Positions 8,660 to 17,625 of a stretch of 37,029 nt of DNA are shown here, piece after piece. The translations under genes and the position numbers were made by a program. Each line of letters starts with the position of its first letter. The first letter of the stretch is position 1. The stretch is taken from positions 1-37,029 of the forward strand of contig NZ_JALEGG010000019.1 of NCBI RefSeq assembly GCF_022763525.1, in the 5' to 3' direction. The notes beneath the pieces were generated by a model that worked only from the letters and a program-made list of their open reading frames with translations, ran no database searches and was not told where the DNA came from. The DNA is from Acidovorax sp. Its GTDB lineage: Bacteria; Pseudomonadota; Gammaproteobacteria; Burkholderiales; Burkholderiaceae_C.

Positions 8660-9463
8660 ATGGCGACATCTGCCCGAGACGCCGCGAGGCGCAAGCACCA
8701 CGAAGAACCGACGCTGAACCGCTCGCTGGAGCGCGGCGTGGAGATCCTGCGCGCTTTCCGCCCGGGAGCCGATCTGCTGGGCAATGGCGAGCTGTGCGAG
8801 CGCACGGGCCTTTCACGCGCCACCGTGAGCCGGCTCACGCAGACGCTGGTGCAATGTGGTCTGCTGGAGCACGACTTGCAGCGCCGCGCCTACCGCCTGG
8901 CCGCGCCCGTGCTCAGCTTCGCGCATGCCATGCGCTCGGGCTCGCCCGTGCTGCAGGCAGCGGCCCCGCTCATGCGGACTGCCGCGGAAAAGTTGCGCGT
9001 GAATGTGGGCTTGGCGGTGGCGGACCGGGAGGAGATGGTCTATCTCGAGTCCATCCGCTACAACCGCAAGGTGTCCTTGCGCAGCGTGGTGGCTGGCCAG
9101 CGCGTGCCCATCGAACTCACGTCGCTGGGCCGTGCGTACTTGTGTGCCGTGCCTGATGCACAGCGGCGCGCGCTGCTGTTGAGGCTGGGGCGGCAGCGAC
9201 GCTCCGGCTGGCGGGCGCTGCGCGAAGAGATCCTGCAGGCCGTGCAACTGTTCGCGCGCAAGGGCTATTGCGTCGCTACGTGGCAACCGGAGGTAGTGGC
9301 TCTTGCGCGGCCTGTCGTCGCGCCAGGCGGCGCCATCTATGTGCTCAACATGAGCGTCACTACGCAGCAGAGCGCTTCGGAGATTGAGGCCGAGCTCAGT
9401 ACCCCGCTGAAGGCCCTGGCGGAGCGGATTTCACAAGCGCTGTGGCGGATGGAGGTGAGCTGA
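8660..9463 (+). CDS. IclR family transcriptional regulator
   Basis: Winged-HTH LNRSLERGVEILRAFRPGADLLGNGELCERTGLSRATVSRLTQTL plus effector domain (VYLESIRYNRKVSLRSVVAGQRVPIELTSLGRAYLCAVP). Start MATSARDAARR at 8660 preferred over the track's 8630, which overlaps the palindrome. Confidence 0.9.
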   Translation: MATSARDAARRKHHEEPTLNRSLERGVEILRAFRPGADLLGNGELCERTGLSRATVSRLTQTLVQCGLLEHDLQRRAYRLAAPVLSFAHAMRSGSPVLQAAAPLMRTAAEKLRVNVGLAVADREEMVYLESIRYNRKVSLRSVVAGQRVPIELTSLGRAYLCAVPDAQRRALLLRLGRQRRSGWRALREEILQAVQLFARKGYCVATWQPEVVALARPVVAPGGAIYVLNMSVTTQQSASEIEAELSTPLKALAERISQALWRMEVS

Positions 9464-9511
9464 AGAAGTCCCAAGCCACCATGCGCCTTGCGGGGCTGCG
9501 GCCATGGCCAA

Positions 9512-9549
9512 GAAAAAAAGCCACCACACTCCGAGGAATGCAGTGGCTT
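9512..9549 (-). terminator. Rho-independent terminator downstream of the second Bug SBP gene
   Basis: Minus strand reads AAGCCAC-(18 nt)-GTGGCTTTTTTTCTT: 7-bp stem followed by a T tract. Confidence 0.7.
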
Positions 9550-9612
9550 GCCGCAGGGGCATGCCCAGAGCACTGCGTGGCAGCTACTCTGGCGCAACAG
9601 GGGGTTGTCAAG

Positions 9613-10602
9613 TCAGTCGGCGTAGGAGCCGGCGGCCTTGATCACAGCGCCAAACTTTTCGGTCTCGGCCGCCACGAACTTCTTGTGTTCGGCGGATTCC
9701 ACGCGCTTGTCGGTGGCGACCACGGCGCCCAGGCCTTCCTGCTTCTTGATGAACTCAGGGTCCTTCAGCGCAGTCTTCAGGGCATCGTTGATCTTGGTCA
9801 GCACCGGCGCGGGCGTGCCCTTGGGCGCATACAGGCCGTGCCAGATGGTCACGCTGAAGTCCTTTACGCCGGATTCCGCCAGCGTGGGCAGGTCCTTCAG
9901 GGCGGGCGTGGTCAGGCGCTTGGAGGTGGTCACGGCATACGCCTTGACCTTCTTGCCTTCGATCTGCGAGGTGGTGTTGGTGGTTTGGTCGCACAGTAGG
10001 TCGATCTGGCCGCCGATCAGGTCGGTGATGGCCGGAGCGGTGCCCTTGTACGGCACGGGGGTCATGTCGGCCTGCAGCGCGCTCTGGAACATCAGCCCGC
10101 ACAGGTGCGAAGCGGAACCCTGGCCGGCGTTGCCCAGGTTGATCTTGCCTTTGTTCTGCTGGATCCAGGCGGAGAGTTCCTTGTAGTTGTTCGCGGGCAT
10201 GGAGGGGCGTGCGATCAGCGTCATGGGCACGTCGTTGATGATGCCCAGGTACTCGAAGTCGTTGGCGACGTTGAAGGACAGCTTGCGATACATCGTGGGC
10301 ATGGTGGCCATGCTCACGTGGTTGAGCAGCAGCGTGTAACCATCGGGTGCTGCACGGGCAACCTTGGCAGAGCCGATGGTGCTGCCTGCACCGGCCGCGT
10401 TGTCGACCACCACGCTCACGCCGCCCAGGGGCTTGCGCAGGGCTTCGGCCAGATCGCGTGCCACGCGGTCGGTGGGGCCGCCGGCAGCGTATGGAACCAC
10501 GATCGTGATGGTCTTGTCCTTGGCGGGATAGTCCTGGGCGGCAGCACCAAAGGCGGCTACGGTGGCCGCTGCGGCCAAGGCGATTTTCAGCATCGTTTTC
10601 AT
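9613..10602 (-). CDS. Bug-family substrate-binding protein (second copy)
   Basis: MKTMLKIALAAAATVAAFGAAAQDYPAKDKTITIVVPYAAGGPTDRVARDLAEAL; DNAAGAGSTIGSAKVARAAPDGYTLL; PVPYKGTAPAITDLIGGQIDLLCDQ. Confidence 0.92.
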   Translation of the reverse strand: MKTMLKIALAAAATVAAFGAAAQDYPAKDKTITIVVPYAAGGPTDRVARDLAEALRKPLGGVSVVVDNAAGAGSTIGSAKVARAAPDGYTLLLNHVSMATMPTMYRKLSFNVANDFEYLGIINDVPMTLIARPSMPANNYKELSAWIQQNKGKINLGNAGQGSASHLCGLMFQSALQADMTPVPYKGTAPAITDLIGGQIDLLCDQTTNTTSQIEGKKVKAYAVTTSKRLTTPALKDLPTLAESGVKDFSVTIWHGLYAPKGTPAPVLTKINDALKTALKDPEFIKKQEGLGAVVATDKRVESAEHKKFVAAETEKFGAVIKAAGSYAD

Positions 10603-10810
10603 GGTGTCTCCTGTAAATGACGCGCCATGATAGCCAGGGGGTGCAGCCCGGCCATTGCGGGAATTACGTAGCCCATGCGGAGCATGGTCTTTCAGGAAAA
10701 CAGGAGTGAAAGCGCCGTGAATAAAGCGCATGTCGCTATCAAAAGCAGAGCGTTTGTTAGGGTAAACACTGCGCGGGCTGCTGCGCAAAGTGGTGCGCTC
10801 TTGCGCTATC

Positions 10811-10835
10811 GCAAAACGCCGTGGCGGCGCTTTGC
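10811..10835 (-). terminator. terminator-like hairpin just after the PaaK-family ligase stop
   Basis: GCAAAACGCC-gtggc-GGCGCTTTGC; on the minus-strand RNA the single mismatch becomes a G-U pair. No clear U tract. Confidence 0.35.
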
Positions 10836-10841
10836 GGGCTG

Positions 10842-12089
10842 CTATTGGTAGCTGCGTGCGTCCTCGATCACCTTGCCATCGTTGGGCAGGGTGCCGGGCG
10901 CCACCATCTGCACGTCGCCGCGCAGCTTGGTCACTTCGCGGATGGCGTCGCCCAGGAGGCGCGCCAGGCCCTCGGCGGTTTCATTTGTTTCCACCTGCAG
11001 CACCATCTGGTCATTGGCCATCTCGCCGCTGACGACCAGCCGCGCGCGCAGCACCTGCGGAAAGCGCTTGGCGATCTGCGCCACCTGGCCGGGGTGCACG
11101 AACATGCCGCGCACCTTGGTGGTCTGGTCGGCCCGGCCCATCCAGCCCTTGATGCGGGTGTTGGTCCGGCCCGTGGGGCAGGGGCCGGGCAGCACGGCCG
11201 AGAGGTCGCCCGTACCGAAGCGGATTAGCGGGTAGTCGGGGTTGAGCGTGGTCACCACCAGCTCGCCCACCTCACCTTCGGGCACCGGGTCGCCCGTGCC
11301 GGGGCGCACGATCTCGACGATCACACCTTCGTCCAGCACCAGGCCTTCGCGGGCCGAGGTCTCGTAGGCGATCAGGCCCAGGTCGGCCGTGGCGTAGCAC
11401 TGGTATCCCGCAATGCCGCGCTGGGCAAACCAGTCGCGCAGGCTGGGCGGGAAGGCTTCGCCCGACACCATGGCCTTGGTCACCGTGGGCAGCGGCACGC
11501 CCAGCTCGGCGGCCTTCTCCACGATGATCTTCAGGAAGCTCGGCGTGCCGATGTAGCCCGCTGGTTTCAGCTCGGCCATGGCCTGCACCTGCTGCTCGGT
11601 CTGTCCCGTGCCGCCCGGGAACACGGTGCAGCCCAGTGCATGCGCGCCGGTCTCCATCATCGAGCCCGCGGGTACGAAGTGGTAGCTGAAGCTGTTGTGG
11701 ATCAGGTCCCCGCGCCGAAACCCCGCCGCGTAGATGGCCCGCGCCATGCGCCAGTAGTCCGGCCGCGTGCCCTCGGGTTCGTAGATGGTGCCGGGGCTGG
11801 CGAACACGCGCGTCATGCCCGGCCCGAACCCCAGCGCGCTGAAGCCGCCAAACACGTTGGCAGCCCGGCCCGCCTGCTGGCGTTCCAGCAGCTCGTACTT
11901 GCGCGTCACGGGCAGTTGCGCCAAGGCTGCGCGGCTGTTGATGGCAACCGCATCCACACCCGCCAGGATGCTGGCAAATGCCGGTGAAGCCTTCTGGGCA
12001 TGGGCGATCTGCCGCGGCAGCGCCGCCATCAAGGCCGCTTCGCGCTCGGCTGGACTGCGGGTTTCCAGGTCGTCATAAAACGTGCTCAT
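10842..12089 (-). CDS. phenylacetate--CoA ligase (PaaK) family adenylate-forming enzyme
   Basis: MSTFYDDLETRSPAEREAALMAALPRQIAHA; FSYHFVPAGSMMETGAHALGCTVFPGGTGQTEQQVQAM; GYQCYATADLGLIAYET; TGDLSAVLPGPCPTGRTNTRIKGWMGRADQTTKVRGMFVHPGQVAQI. Confidence 0.88.
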   Translation of the reverse strand: MSTFYDDLETRSPAEREAALMAALPRQIAHAQKASPAFASILAGVDAVAINSRAALAQLPVTRKYELLERQQAGRAANVFGGFSALGFGPGMTRVFASPGTIYEPEGTRPDYWRMARAIYAAGFRRGDLIHNSFSYHFVPAGSMMETGAHALGCTVFPGGTGQTEQQVQAMAELKPAGYIGTPSFLKIIVEKAAELGVPLPTVTKAMVSGEAFPPSLRDWFAQRGIAGYQCYATADLGLIAYETSAREGLVLDEGVIVEIVRPGTGDPVPEGEVGELVVTTLNPDYPLIRFGTGDLSAVLPGPCPTGRTNTRIKGWMGRADQTTKVRGMFVHPGQVAQIAKRFPQVLRARLVVSGEMANDQMVLQVETNETAEGLARLLGDAIREVTKLRGDVQMVAPGTLPNDGKVIEDARSYQ

Positions 12090-12135
12090 GCCTGGGTTTC
12101 CTTGTGAGATGGTGGTTTTGAATCAAATCGGCCTC

Positions 12136-12172
12136 TAGCGCTTATCCGGCAAGCGCAAGCAGCTATGAAATC
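12136..12172. repeat. dispersed intergenic repeat, family 1 (degenerate copy)
   Basis: ggcctctagcgcttatccggcaagcgcaagcagctat aligns without gaps to ggctgctggcgcttgataatcaagcgccagcagctat near 23091-23127. Confidence 0.55.
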
Positions 12173-12263
12173 AAGAGTGAATTTCTGCGAGGTCTGAAAA
12201 TAGACAACGCCCTGGTCGCCCGCGCTGCCCCACCAGCGCACCCGTGGAACTGGCTTTGCCAGG

Positions 12264-12314
12264 CCACCGGGTGCGTCCCCCTGAGGGGGAAGGCGCGCAG
12301 CGCCACAGGGGGCA
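12264..12314. repeat. dispersed intergenic repeat, family 2 (short form)
   Basis: ccaccgggtgcgtccccctgagggggaaggcgcgcagcgccacagggggcat; matches the 13274-13352 copy apart from that copy's internal hairpin insert. Confidence 0.65.
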
Positions 12315-12316
12315 TG

Positions 12317-13132
12317 TCAGGCCAGCCAGCGCTTGCGCCGCTTGTAGCTCTTGACATCCTTGAAGCTCTTGCGCTCGCCGCCCCCTACGCCCAGGTAGAA
12401 CTCCTTCACGTCCTCGTTGTTGGCCAGGTCGCTCGCGGCCCCGTCCATCACCACGCGGCCGCTTTCCATGATGTAGCCGTAGTCGGAATATTTCAGGGCC
12501 ATGTTGGTGTTCTGCTCTGCCAGCAGGAAGGTCACCTTTTCCTTCTTGTTCAGGTCCTGCACGATGTTGAAAACTTCTTCCACGATCTGCGGCGCCAGTC
12601 CCATCGAGGGCTCGTCCAGCAGCACCATGCTGGGGTTGGCCATGAGCGCGCGGCCGATGGCGCACATCTGCTGCTCGCCGCCCGAGGTGTAGGCCGCCTG
12701 CGAGGTGCGCCGTGTCTTCAGGCGCGGAAAGTAGTTGTAGACCTTCTCCAGGTTGGCCGCGATCTCGCCCTTGCTGGTGCGGGTGTAGCTGCCGGTCATC
12801 AGGTTCTCTTCGATGGTCAGGTGGGCAAAGCAGTGCCGCCCCTCCATCACCTGCACCACGCCGCGCTTGACCAGGTCAGCGGGAGACAGGTTTTCGATGC
12901 GCTCGCCGCGCAGCTCGATGCTGCCCTTGGTCACCTCGCCCCGCTCGCCCTTGAGCAAATTGGAGATGGCGCGCAGCGTGGTGGTCTTGCCCGCCCCGTT
13001 GCCCCCCAGGATGGCCACGATGCTGCCCTCGCGCACCTGCAGCGAGACGCCCTTGAGGACCAGGATCACGTGGTTGTAGATGACCTCGATGCCGTTGACG
13101 TTGAGAACGATATTGCTGTTGGAAGAGTCCAT
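12317..13132 (-). CDS. branched-chain-amino-acid-type ABC transporter ATP-binding protein (LivF-like)
   Basis: GGNGAGKTTTLRAISNLL (Walker A), SGGEQQMCAIGRALMANPSMVLLDEPSMGLAP (signature and Walker B). Start MDSSNSNIVLNVNGIEVIYNHVILVLKGVS. Confidence 0.93.
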   Translation of the reverse strand: MDSSNSNIVLNVNGIEVIYNHVILVLKGVSLQVREGSIVAILGGNGAGKTTTLRAISNLLKGERGEVTKGSIELRGERIENLSPADLVKRGVVQVMEGRHCFAHLTIEENLMTGSYTRTSKGEIAANLEKVYNYFPRLKTRRTSQAAYTSGGEQQMCAIGRALMANPSMVLLDEPSMGLAPQIVEEVFNIVQDLNKKEKVTFLLAEQNTNMALKYSDYGYIMESGRVVMDGAASDLANNEDVKEFYLGVGGGERKSFKDVKSYKRRKRWLA

Positions 13133-13148
13133 GGTGTTCCTTCGCTGT

Positions 13149-13186
13149 GCCAATCCAAAGAGCTGCAAGCAATTCTTTGGATTGGC
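13149..13186. repeat. perfect 13-bp inverted repeat between SBP and livF-like genes
   Basis: GCCAATCCAAAGA-(12 nt)-TCTTTGGATTGGC. Confidence 0.8.
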
Positions 13187-13273
13187 GGCTGCCCCAAAGG
13201 AGCAACCACAGATCACCGGCCGTAAACACTGTCGCAGCCCAAACTGGGGCCACCGTGCAAGGGCCGCCCCGCC

Positions 13274-13352
13274 GCACCGGTGGCGTCCCCCTTCCCGAAT
13301 CGCGCCAGCGATTCGAGAGAAGGGGGAAGGCGCGTCAGCGCCTCAGGGGGAT
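13274..13352. repeat. dispersed intergenic repeat, family 2 (long form with nested hairpin)
   Basis: gcaccggtggcgtccccctt-cccGAATCGCgccaGCGATTCgagaga-agggggaaggcgcgtcagcgcctcagggggat. Confidence 0.65.
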
Positions 13353-13360
13353 GGTCCGAA

Positions 13361-14689
13361 TCAAGACTGGCAGTCCGCAGCGTCGCGTCGCGTCATCTTC
13401 TTGTCCGCCAGGTACTTGTCCGCACCGGCCTTGATCATGGGCTTGAGGATCTGCTCATCCGCCTGGTACCAGTCGGAAGAGAAGTTCCACTTGCTGCCGT
13501 CCCAGGTGTGCACGCGCGCCCAGGTCGAGCCCATGTGGTCGGCGCAGCTGGTGGACAGGGGGCGCATCACGCCCGCAAAGCCCATGGCGTCGAGCTTCTT
13601 CTGGTCGAGGTTGAGGTTTTCCATGCCCCAGCGCACCTGCTCGCCGGTCATGACCTTGCCCTTGCCAAAGCGTTCCTGCGCACGGCGCACGGCTTCCACC
13701 GCCAGCATCTGGATGATCACGCCGCGCGTGTACAGCACCGAACCCACTTCGTCCTTGGGGCCGGTCCCCTGGCCCTTCTCGTGCACGTGCTTCAGGATGT
13801 CCTGGATCACCTTGGGGCTCTGGCCCGAGGTGTTCAGCGCGAGTGCGTTGTAGCCCTTGGCGCCTTCACCCACGTCGCGCACATCCGGCTCGGCGCCGGC
13901 CCACCACACGCCGTACATCTTGTCGCGCGGGTAGCCCGTGGCCTGGGCTTCCTTGAGGGCGGTCGAGTTCATCACGCCCCAGCCCCACAGCAGCACGTAG
14001 TCGGGGCGGCTCTGGCGCACCTGCAGCCAGGTGGCTTTCTGCTCCACACCCGGTGCGGTCACGGGCAGCATCTGCAGCTCGAAGCCGTGCATCTTGGCGC
14101 GCTCCTGCAGCAGCGGGATGGGCTCCTTGCCAAATGGGCTGTCGTGGTAGACCAGCGCGATCTTCTTGCCCTTGAGCTTTTCCAGGCCGCCGTTGGCCTT
14201 GCCCAGGTGCTGGATCAGGATGTCCGCGCCCGTCCAGTAGCTTCCCATGAAGGGGAAGTTCCACTTGAAGGCCATGCCGTCCTGGGCCACCGACAGGCCA
14301 TAGCCCAGCGTCATCAGCGGGATCTTGTCCACGGGCGCCTTCTCGGTCAGCGCGAAGGTGATGCCGGTGGCCTGCGGGTCGAACAGCGTCACGCCAGGGC
14401 GGCTCTTGAGGCGCTCGTAGCACTCCACGCCGCGGTCCGTGGCGTATCCCGTTTCGCACTCTTCAAAGGTGAGCTTCACACCGTTGATGCCACCATCGCG
14501 GGCATTGATCATCTTGATGTAGTCCTGCTTGCCGTTGGCCCAGGGCACGCCGTTGGGCGCATAGGGACCCGTGCGGTAGGACAGCAGCGGGAAGAACTGT
14601 TCCTTGGCTTGCGCGAAGGCGCTCGTCGTGACGGACGAAGCACCTGCTGCAACCACCGCGGCGGCGATCACGATTTTCGAAAGCTTCAT
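13361..14689 (-). CDS. ABC transporter substrate-binding protein (Liv/amide-urea type)
   Basis: Signal peptide MKLSKIVIAAAVVAAGASSVTTSAFAQ; INARDGGINGVKLTFEECETGYATDRGVECYERLKS; periplasmic type-1 binding fold; sits between livM- and livF-like genes. Confidence 0.9.
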   Translation of the reverse strand: MKLSKIVIAAAVVAAGASSVTTSAFAQAKEQFFPLLSYRTGPYAPNGVPWANGKQDYIKMINARDGGINGVKLTFEECETGYATDRGVECYERLKSRPGVTLFDPQATGITFALTEKAPVDKIPLMTLGYGLSVAQDGMAFKWNFPFMGSYWTGADILIQHLGKANGGLEKLKGKKIALVYHDSPFGKEPIPLLQERAKMHGFELQMLPVTAPGVEQKATWLQVRQSRPDYVLLWGWGVMNSTALKEAQATGYPRDKMYGVWWAGAEPDVRDVGEGAKGYNALALNTSGQSPKVIQDILKHVHEKGQGTGPKDEVGSVLYTRGVIIQMLAVEAVRRAQERFGKGKVMTGEQVRWGMENLNLDQKKLDAMGFAGVMRPLSTSCADHMGSTWARVHTWDGSKWNFSSDWYQADEQILKPMIKAGADKYLADKKMTRRDAADCQS

Positions 14690-14741
14690 GGATGTCTCCT
14701 TTGGATGAATGTGTTGAAGCACGGGAAAAACTGGCAGGGGA

Positions 14742-15818
14742 TCAGTGGGGGAAGGGCCAGAGACGCAGCTTCTGCTTGGCCGTGGACCACAGCTTGGCCA
14801 GGCCGTGAGGCTCGACGATCAGGAACCACACGATCAGCGCGCCGAAGATCATCAGCTCGGCGTGCGAGATGCCGGCCGTGGAGATCTCCAGCCCGAACAG
14901 GCCCAGGAAGGCCGGCAGGAACTGGTTCAGGAAGATCGGCAGCACCACGATGAAGGCGGCCCCGAAGAACGCGCCCATGATGGAGCCGAGGCCGCCGATG
15001 ATGACCATGAACAGCAGGCGGAACGAGACCTCCACCGAGAAGGCCGCAGGCTCCCACGCGCCCAGGTGGACAAAGGCCCACAGCGCGCCGGCCATGCCCA
15101 CGATGAAGGAGCTCACGGCAAACGCGCTGAGCTTGGCGTACATGGGGCGGATGCCGATCACGGCGGCGGCCACGTCCATGTCGCGGATGGCCATCCACTC
15201 GCGGCCGATGGCGCCGCGCACCAGGTTCTTGGCGAGCAGGGCCACGATCACCAGCAGCGCCAGGCAGAACAGGTACTTGCTCGCGGCGCTGTCGATAGGC
15301 ATGCCCAGCACCTGCAGGTTGCTCACCGACACCGACCCCGAGTCGGAATTGTTGGTGAACCACTTGATGCGCAGGAACATCCAGTCGGAAAAGAACTGCG
15401 CGGCCAGCGTCGCCACGGCCAGGTACAGGCCCTTGACGCGCAGGCTGGGCAGCCCGAACAGGATGCCGAAGAAGGTGGCGCAGAGGCCGCCCAGGATGAG
15501 TGCCGGAATGAGCGGCATGCCGGGAAAGCGCACGAAGAAGTTGTAGGCCCCGTAGGCACCCACCGCCATGAATGCGCCCGAGCCCAGCGAGATCTGCCCG
15601 CAGTAGCCCACGAGGATGTTCACCCCCAGCGCTGCCAGCGCCATGATGACGAAGGGAATCAGAATGGCGCGGAAGATGTAGTCGCTGGCGAGTGCTGGCA
15701 CCACCAGGAAGGCCACGGCCAGGATGAGGCCGATGGCGATGCGGTCCTGCGCGATGGGGAAGATCTGCTGGTCGGCGCGGTAGCTCGTCTTGAACTGGCC
15801 GTTTTCGCGGTAGAGCAT
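14742..15818 (-). CDS. ABC transporter permease (LivM-like)
   Basis: ALGVNILVGYCGQISLGSGAFMAVGAYGAYNF; SLRVKGLYLAVATLAAQFF; VIIGGLGSIMGAFFGAAFIVVLP. Confidence 0.93.
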   Translation of the reverse strand: MLYRENGQFKTSYRADQQIFPIAQDRIAIGLILAVAFLVVPALASDYIFRAILIPFVIMALAALGVNILVGYCGQISLGSGAFMAVGAYGAYNFFVRFPGMPLIPALILGGLCATFFGILFGLPSLRVKGLYLAVATLAAQFFSDWMFLRIKWFTNNSDSGSVSVSNLQVLGMPIDSAASKYLFCLALLVIVALLAKNLVRGAIGREWMAIRDMDVAAAVIGIRPMYAKLSAFAVSSFIVGMAGALWAFVHLGAWEPAAFSVEVSFRLLFMVIIGGLGSIMGAFFGAAFIVVLPIFLNQFLPAFLGLFGLEISTAGISHAELMIFGALIVWFLIVEPHGLAKLWSTAKQKLRLWPFPH

Positions 15819-15843
15819 GGGTGTCTCCTGTTGTTCTTATGGG

Positions 15844-16773
15844 TTACACGCGATCGATGATCTTCTCGCCGAACAACCCCTGAGGGCGGAACAGCAAGAA
15901 CACCAGCGCCAGCACATACGCAAACCAGATCTCGATGCCCCCGCCCACGAACGGGCCCAGGTACACCTCCGAGAGCTTCTCGCCCACGCCGATGATCAGC
16001 CCGCCGATGATGGCGCCGGGCACCGAAGTCAGGCCGCCGAGGATCACCACCGGCAGCGCGCGCAGCGCCACGGTGGTCAGCGAGAACTGCACGCCGAGCT
16101 TGCTGCCCCAGATCATCCCGGCCACCAGCGCCACGACGCCGGCCACGCACCACACGATGACCCAGATGCGGTTGAGCGGAATGCCGATGGACTGCGCGGC
16201 CTGATGGTCGTCCGCCACGGCGCGCAGGGCGCGGCCCGTGGAGGTTTTCTGGAAGAACACCGACAGCAGGGCCACCAGACCCGCGGCGATGGCGGCGGCG
16301 ATCACGTCTTCCTTGTTCACCAGGATGCCGCCCTGGAACATGCTCTCCAGCATGAAGATCGGGTCCTTGGGCATGCCGACGTCGATCTTGTAGATGTCGC
16401 TGCCGAACATCGTCTGGCCCAGGCCTTCGAGGAAGTAGGTGATGCCCAGCGTGGCCATCAGCAGCGTGGCGCCTTCCTGGTTCACGAGGTGGCGCAGTAC
16501 GAGTTTTTCGATCACCCACGCCACCACGAACATGATGGCGCCCGCGATGATGAAAGCCGCCAGGTTGGCAACGATGGGGCTCGTGATGCCGGTCCACTTC
16601 GGAATCCATTCGGCAAAGCGGGCCATGGCCAGGGCTGCGAACAGCACCATGGCACCCTGCGCGAAATTGAAGACGCCCGACGCCTTGTAGATCAGCACGA
16701 AGCCCAGGGCCACCAGTGAATACAGCATGCCGGCCATGAGGCCGCCGATGAGTGTTTCCAGAAAGAATGCCAT
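15844..16773 (-). CDS. ABC transporter permease (LivH-like)
   Basis: LIGGLMAGMLYSLVALGFVLIYKASGVFNFAQGAMVLF; VVILGGLTSVPGAIIGGLIIGVGE; LVFLLFRPQGLFGEK. Confidence 0.94.
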   Translation of the reverse strand: MAFFLETLIGGLMAGMLYSLVALGFVLIYKASGVFNFAQGAMVLFAALAMARFAEWIPKWTGITSPIVANLAAFIIAGAIMFVVAWVIEKLVLRHLVNQEGATLLMATLGITYFLEGLGQTMFGSDIYKIDVGMPKDPIFMLESMFQGGILVNKEDVIAAAIAAGLVALLSVFFQKTSTGRALRAVADDHQAAQSIGIPLNRIWVIVWCVAGVVALVAGMIWGSKLGVQFSLTTVALRALPVVILGGLTSVPGAIIGGLIIGVGEKLSEVYLGPFVGGGIEIWFAYVLALVFLLFRPQGLFGEKIIDRV

Positions 16774-16800
16774 CTTGTTTGTCTCCTGCGCGTCGGGGCT

Positions 16801-17625
16801 TCAGTGCGAAGTGCCCAGGTAGGCCCGGATCACGTCCTCATTGCCGCGCACTTCGTCGGGGCTGCCATCGCCGATCTTCTTGCCGTAGTCGAGCACCACG
16901 ACGCGGTCGCTGATGTCCATCACCACGCCCATGTCGTGTTCGATGAGCACGATGGTGGTGCCGAATTCGTCGTTCACGTCCAGGATGAAGCGGCACATGT
17001 CCTGCTTCTCTTCCACGTTCATGCCGGCCATGGGTTCGTCCAGCAGCAGCACCTGCGGCTCCATGGCCAGTGCGCGGCCCAGGTCCACGCGCTTTTGCAG
17101 GCCGTAAGGCAGCTGCCCCACGGGCGTCTTGCGGTAGGCCTGGATTTCCAGGAAGTCGATGATGTGCTCGACGTACTCGCGGTGGCGGATTTCCTCGCGC
17201 TCGGCGGGGCCAAGGCGCAGCGCCTGCATCAAGAGGTTGCTTTTGATCTTGAGGTTGCGGCCGGTCATGATGTTGTCGATCACGCTCATGCCCTTGAACA
17301 GCGCCAGGTTCTGGAAGGTGCGCGCCACGCCCATCTCGGCCACCTGGCGCGAGTTCATGTGGTCGAAGGTCTTGCCGCGGAAGGTGATCGAGCCTTCGGA
17401 CGGGGTGTACACGCCGTTGATGCAGTTGAGCATGGAGCTCTTGCCCGCGCCGTTGGGGCCGATGATGGCGCGGATCTCGTGCTCTTTCACATTGAAGGAG
17501 ATGTCGGTCAGCGCCTTCACACCGCCGAACCGGAGGCTGATGTTCTGGACATCGAGGATGACGTCGCCAATCTTCTTGGTGTTCATGATGGGGGGCTTCT
17601 CCAGCGGATAGAGCGCGGGCTTCAT
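16801..17625 (-). CDS. ABC transporter ATP-binding protein (LivG-like)
   Basis: GPNGAGKSSMLNCINGVYTPSEGSITF; GVARTFQNLALFKGMSVIDNIMTGR; LLLDEPMAGMN; ATGA overlap with the upstream ligase gene (alternative start MNTKKIGD near 17586). Confidence 0.93.
   Translation of the reverse strand: MKPALYPLEKPPIMNTKKIGDVILDVQNISLRFGGVKALTDISFNVKEHEIRAIIGPNGAGKSSMLNCINGVYTPSEGSITFRGKTFDHMNSRQVAEMGVARTFQNLALFKGMSVIDNIMTGRNLKIKSNLLMQALRLGPAEREEIRHREYVEHIIDFLEIQAYRKTPVGQLPYGLQKRVDLGRALAMEPQVLLLDEPMAGMNVEEKQDMCRFILDVNDEFGTTIVLIEHDMGVVMDISDRVVVLDYGKKIGDGSPDEVRGNEDVIRAYLGTSH

Noticed and set aside
12190-12207. AGGTC-TGAAAATA-GACAA upstream of the PaaK-family gene as a third copy of the TTGTC-N8-GACAA operator
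   Set aside because: Spacing fits but the left arm matches only 3/5; too weak without a genome-wide motif model.
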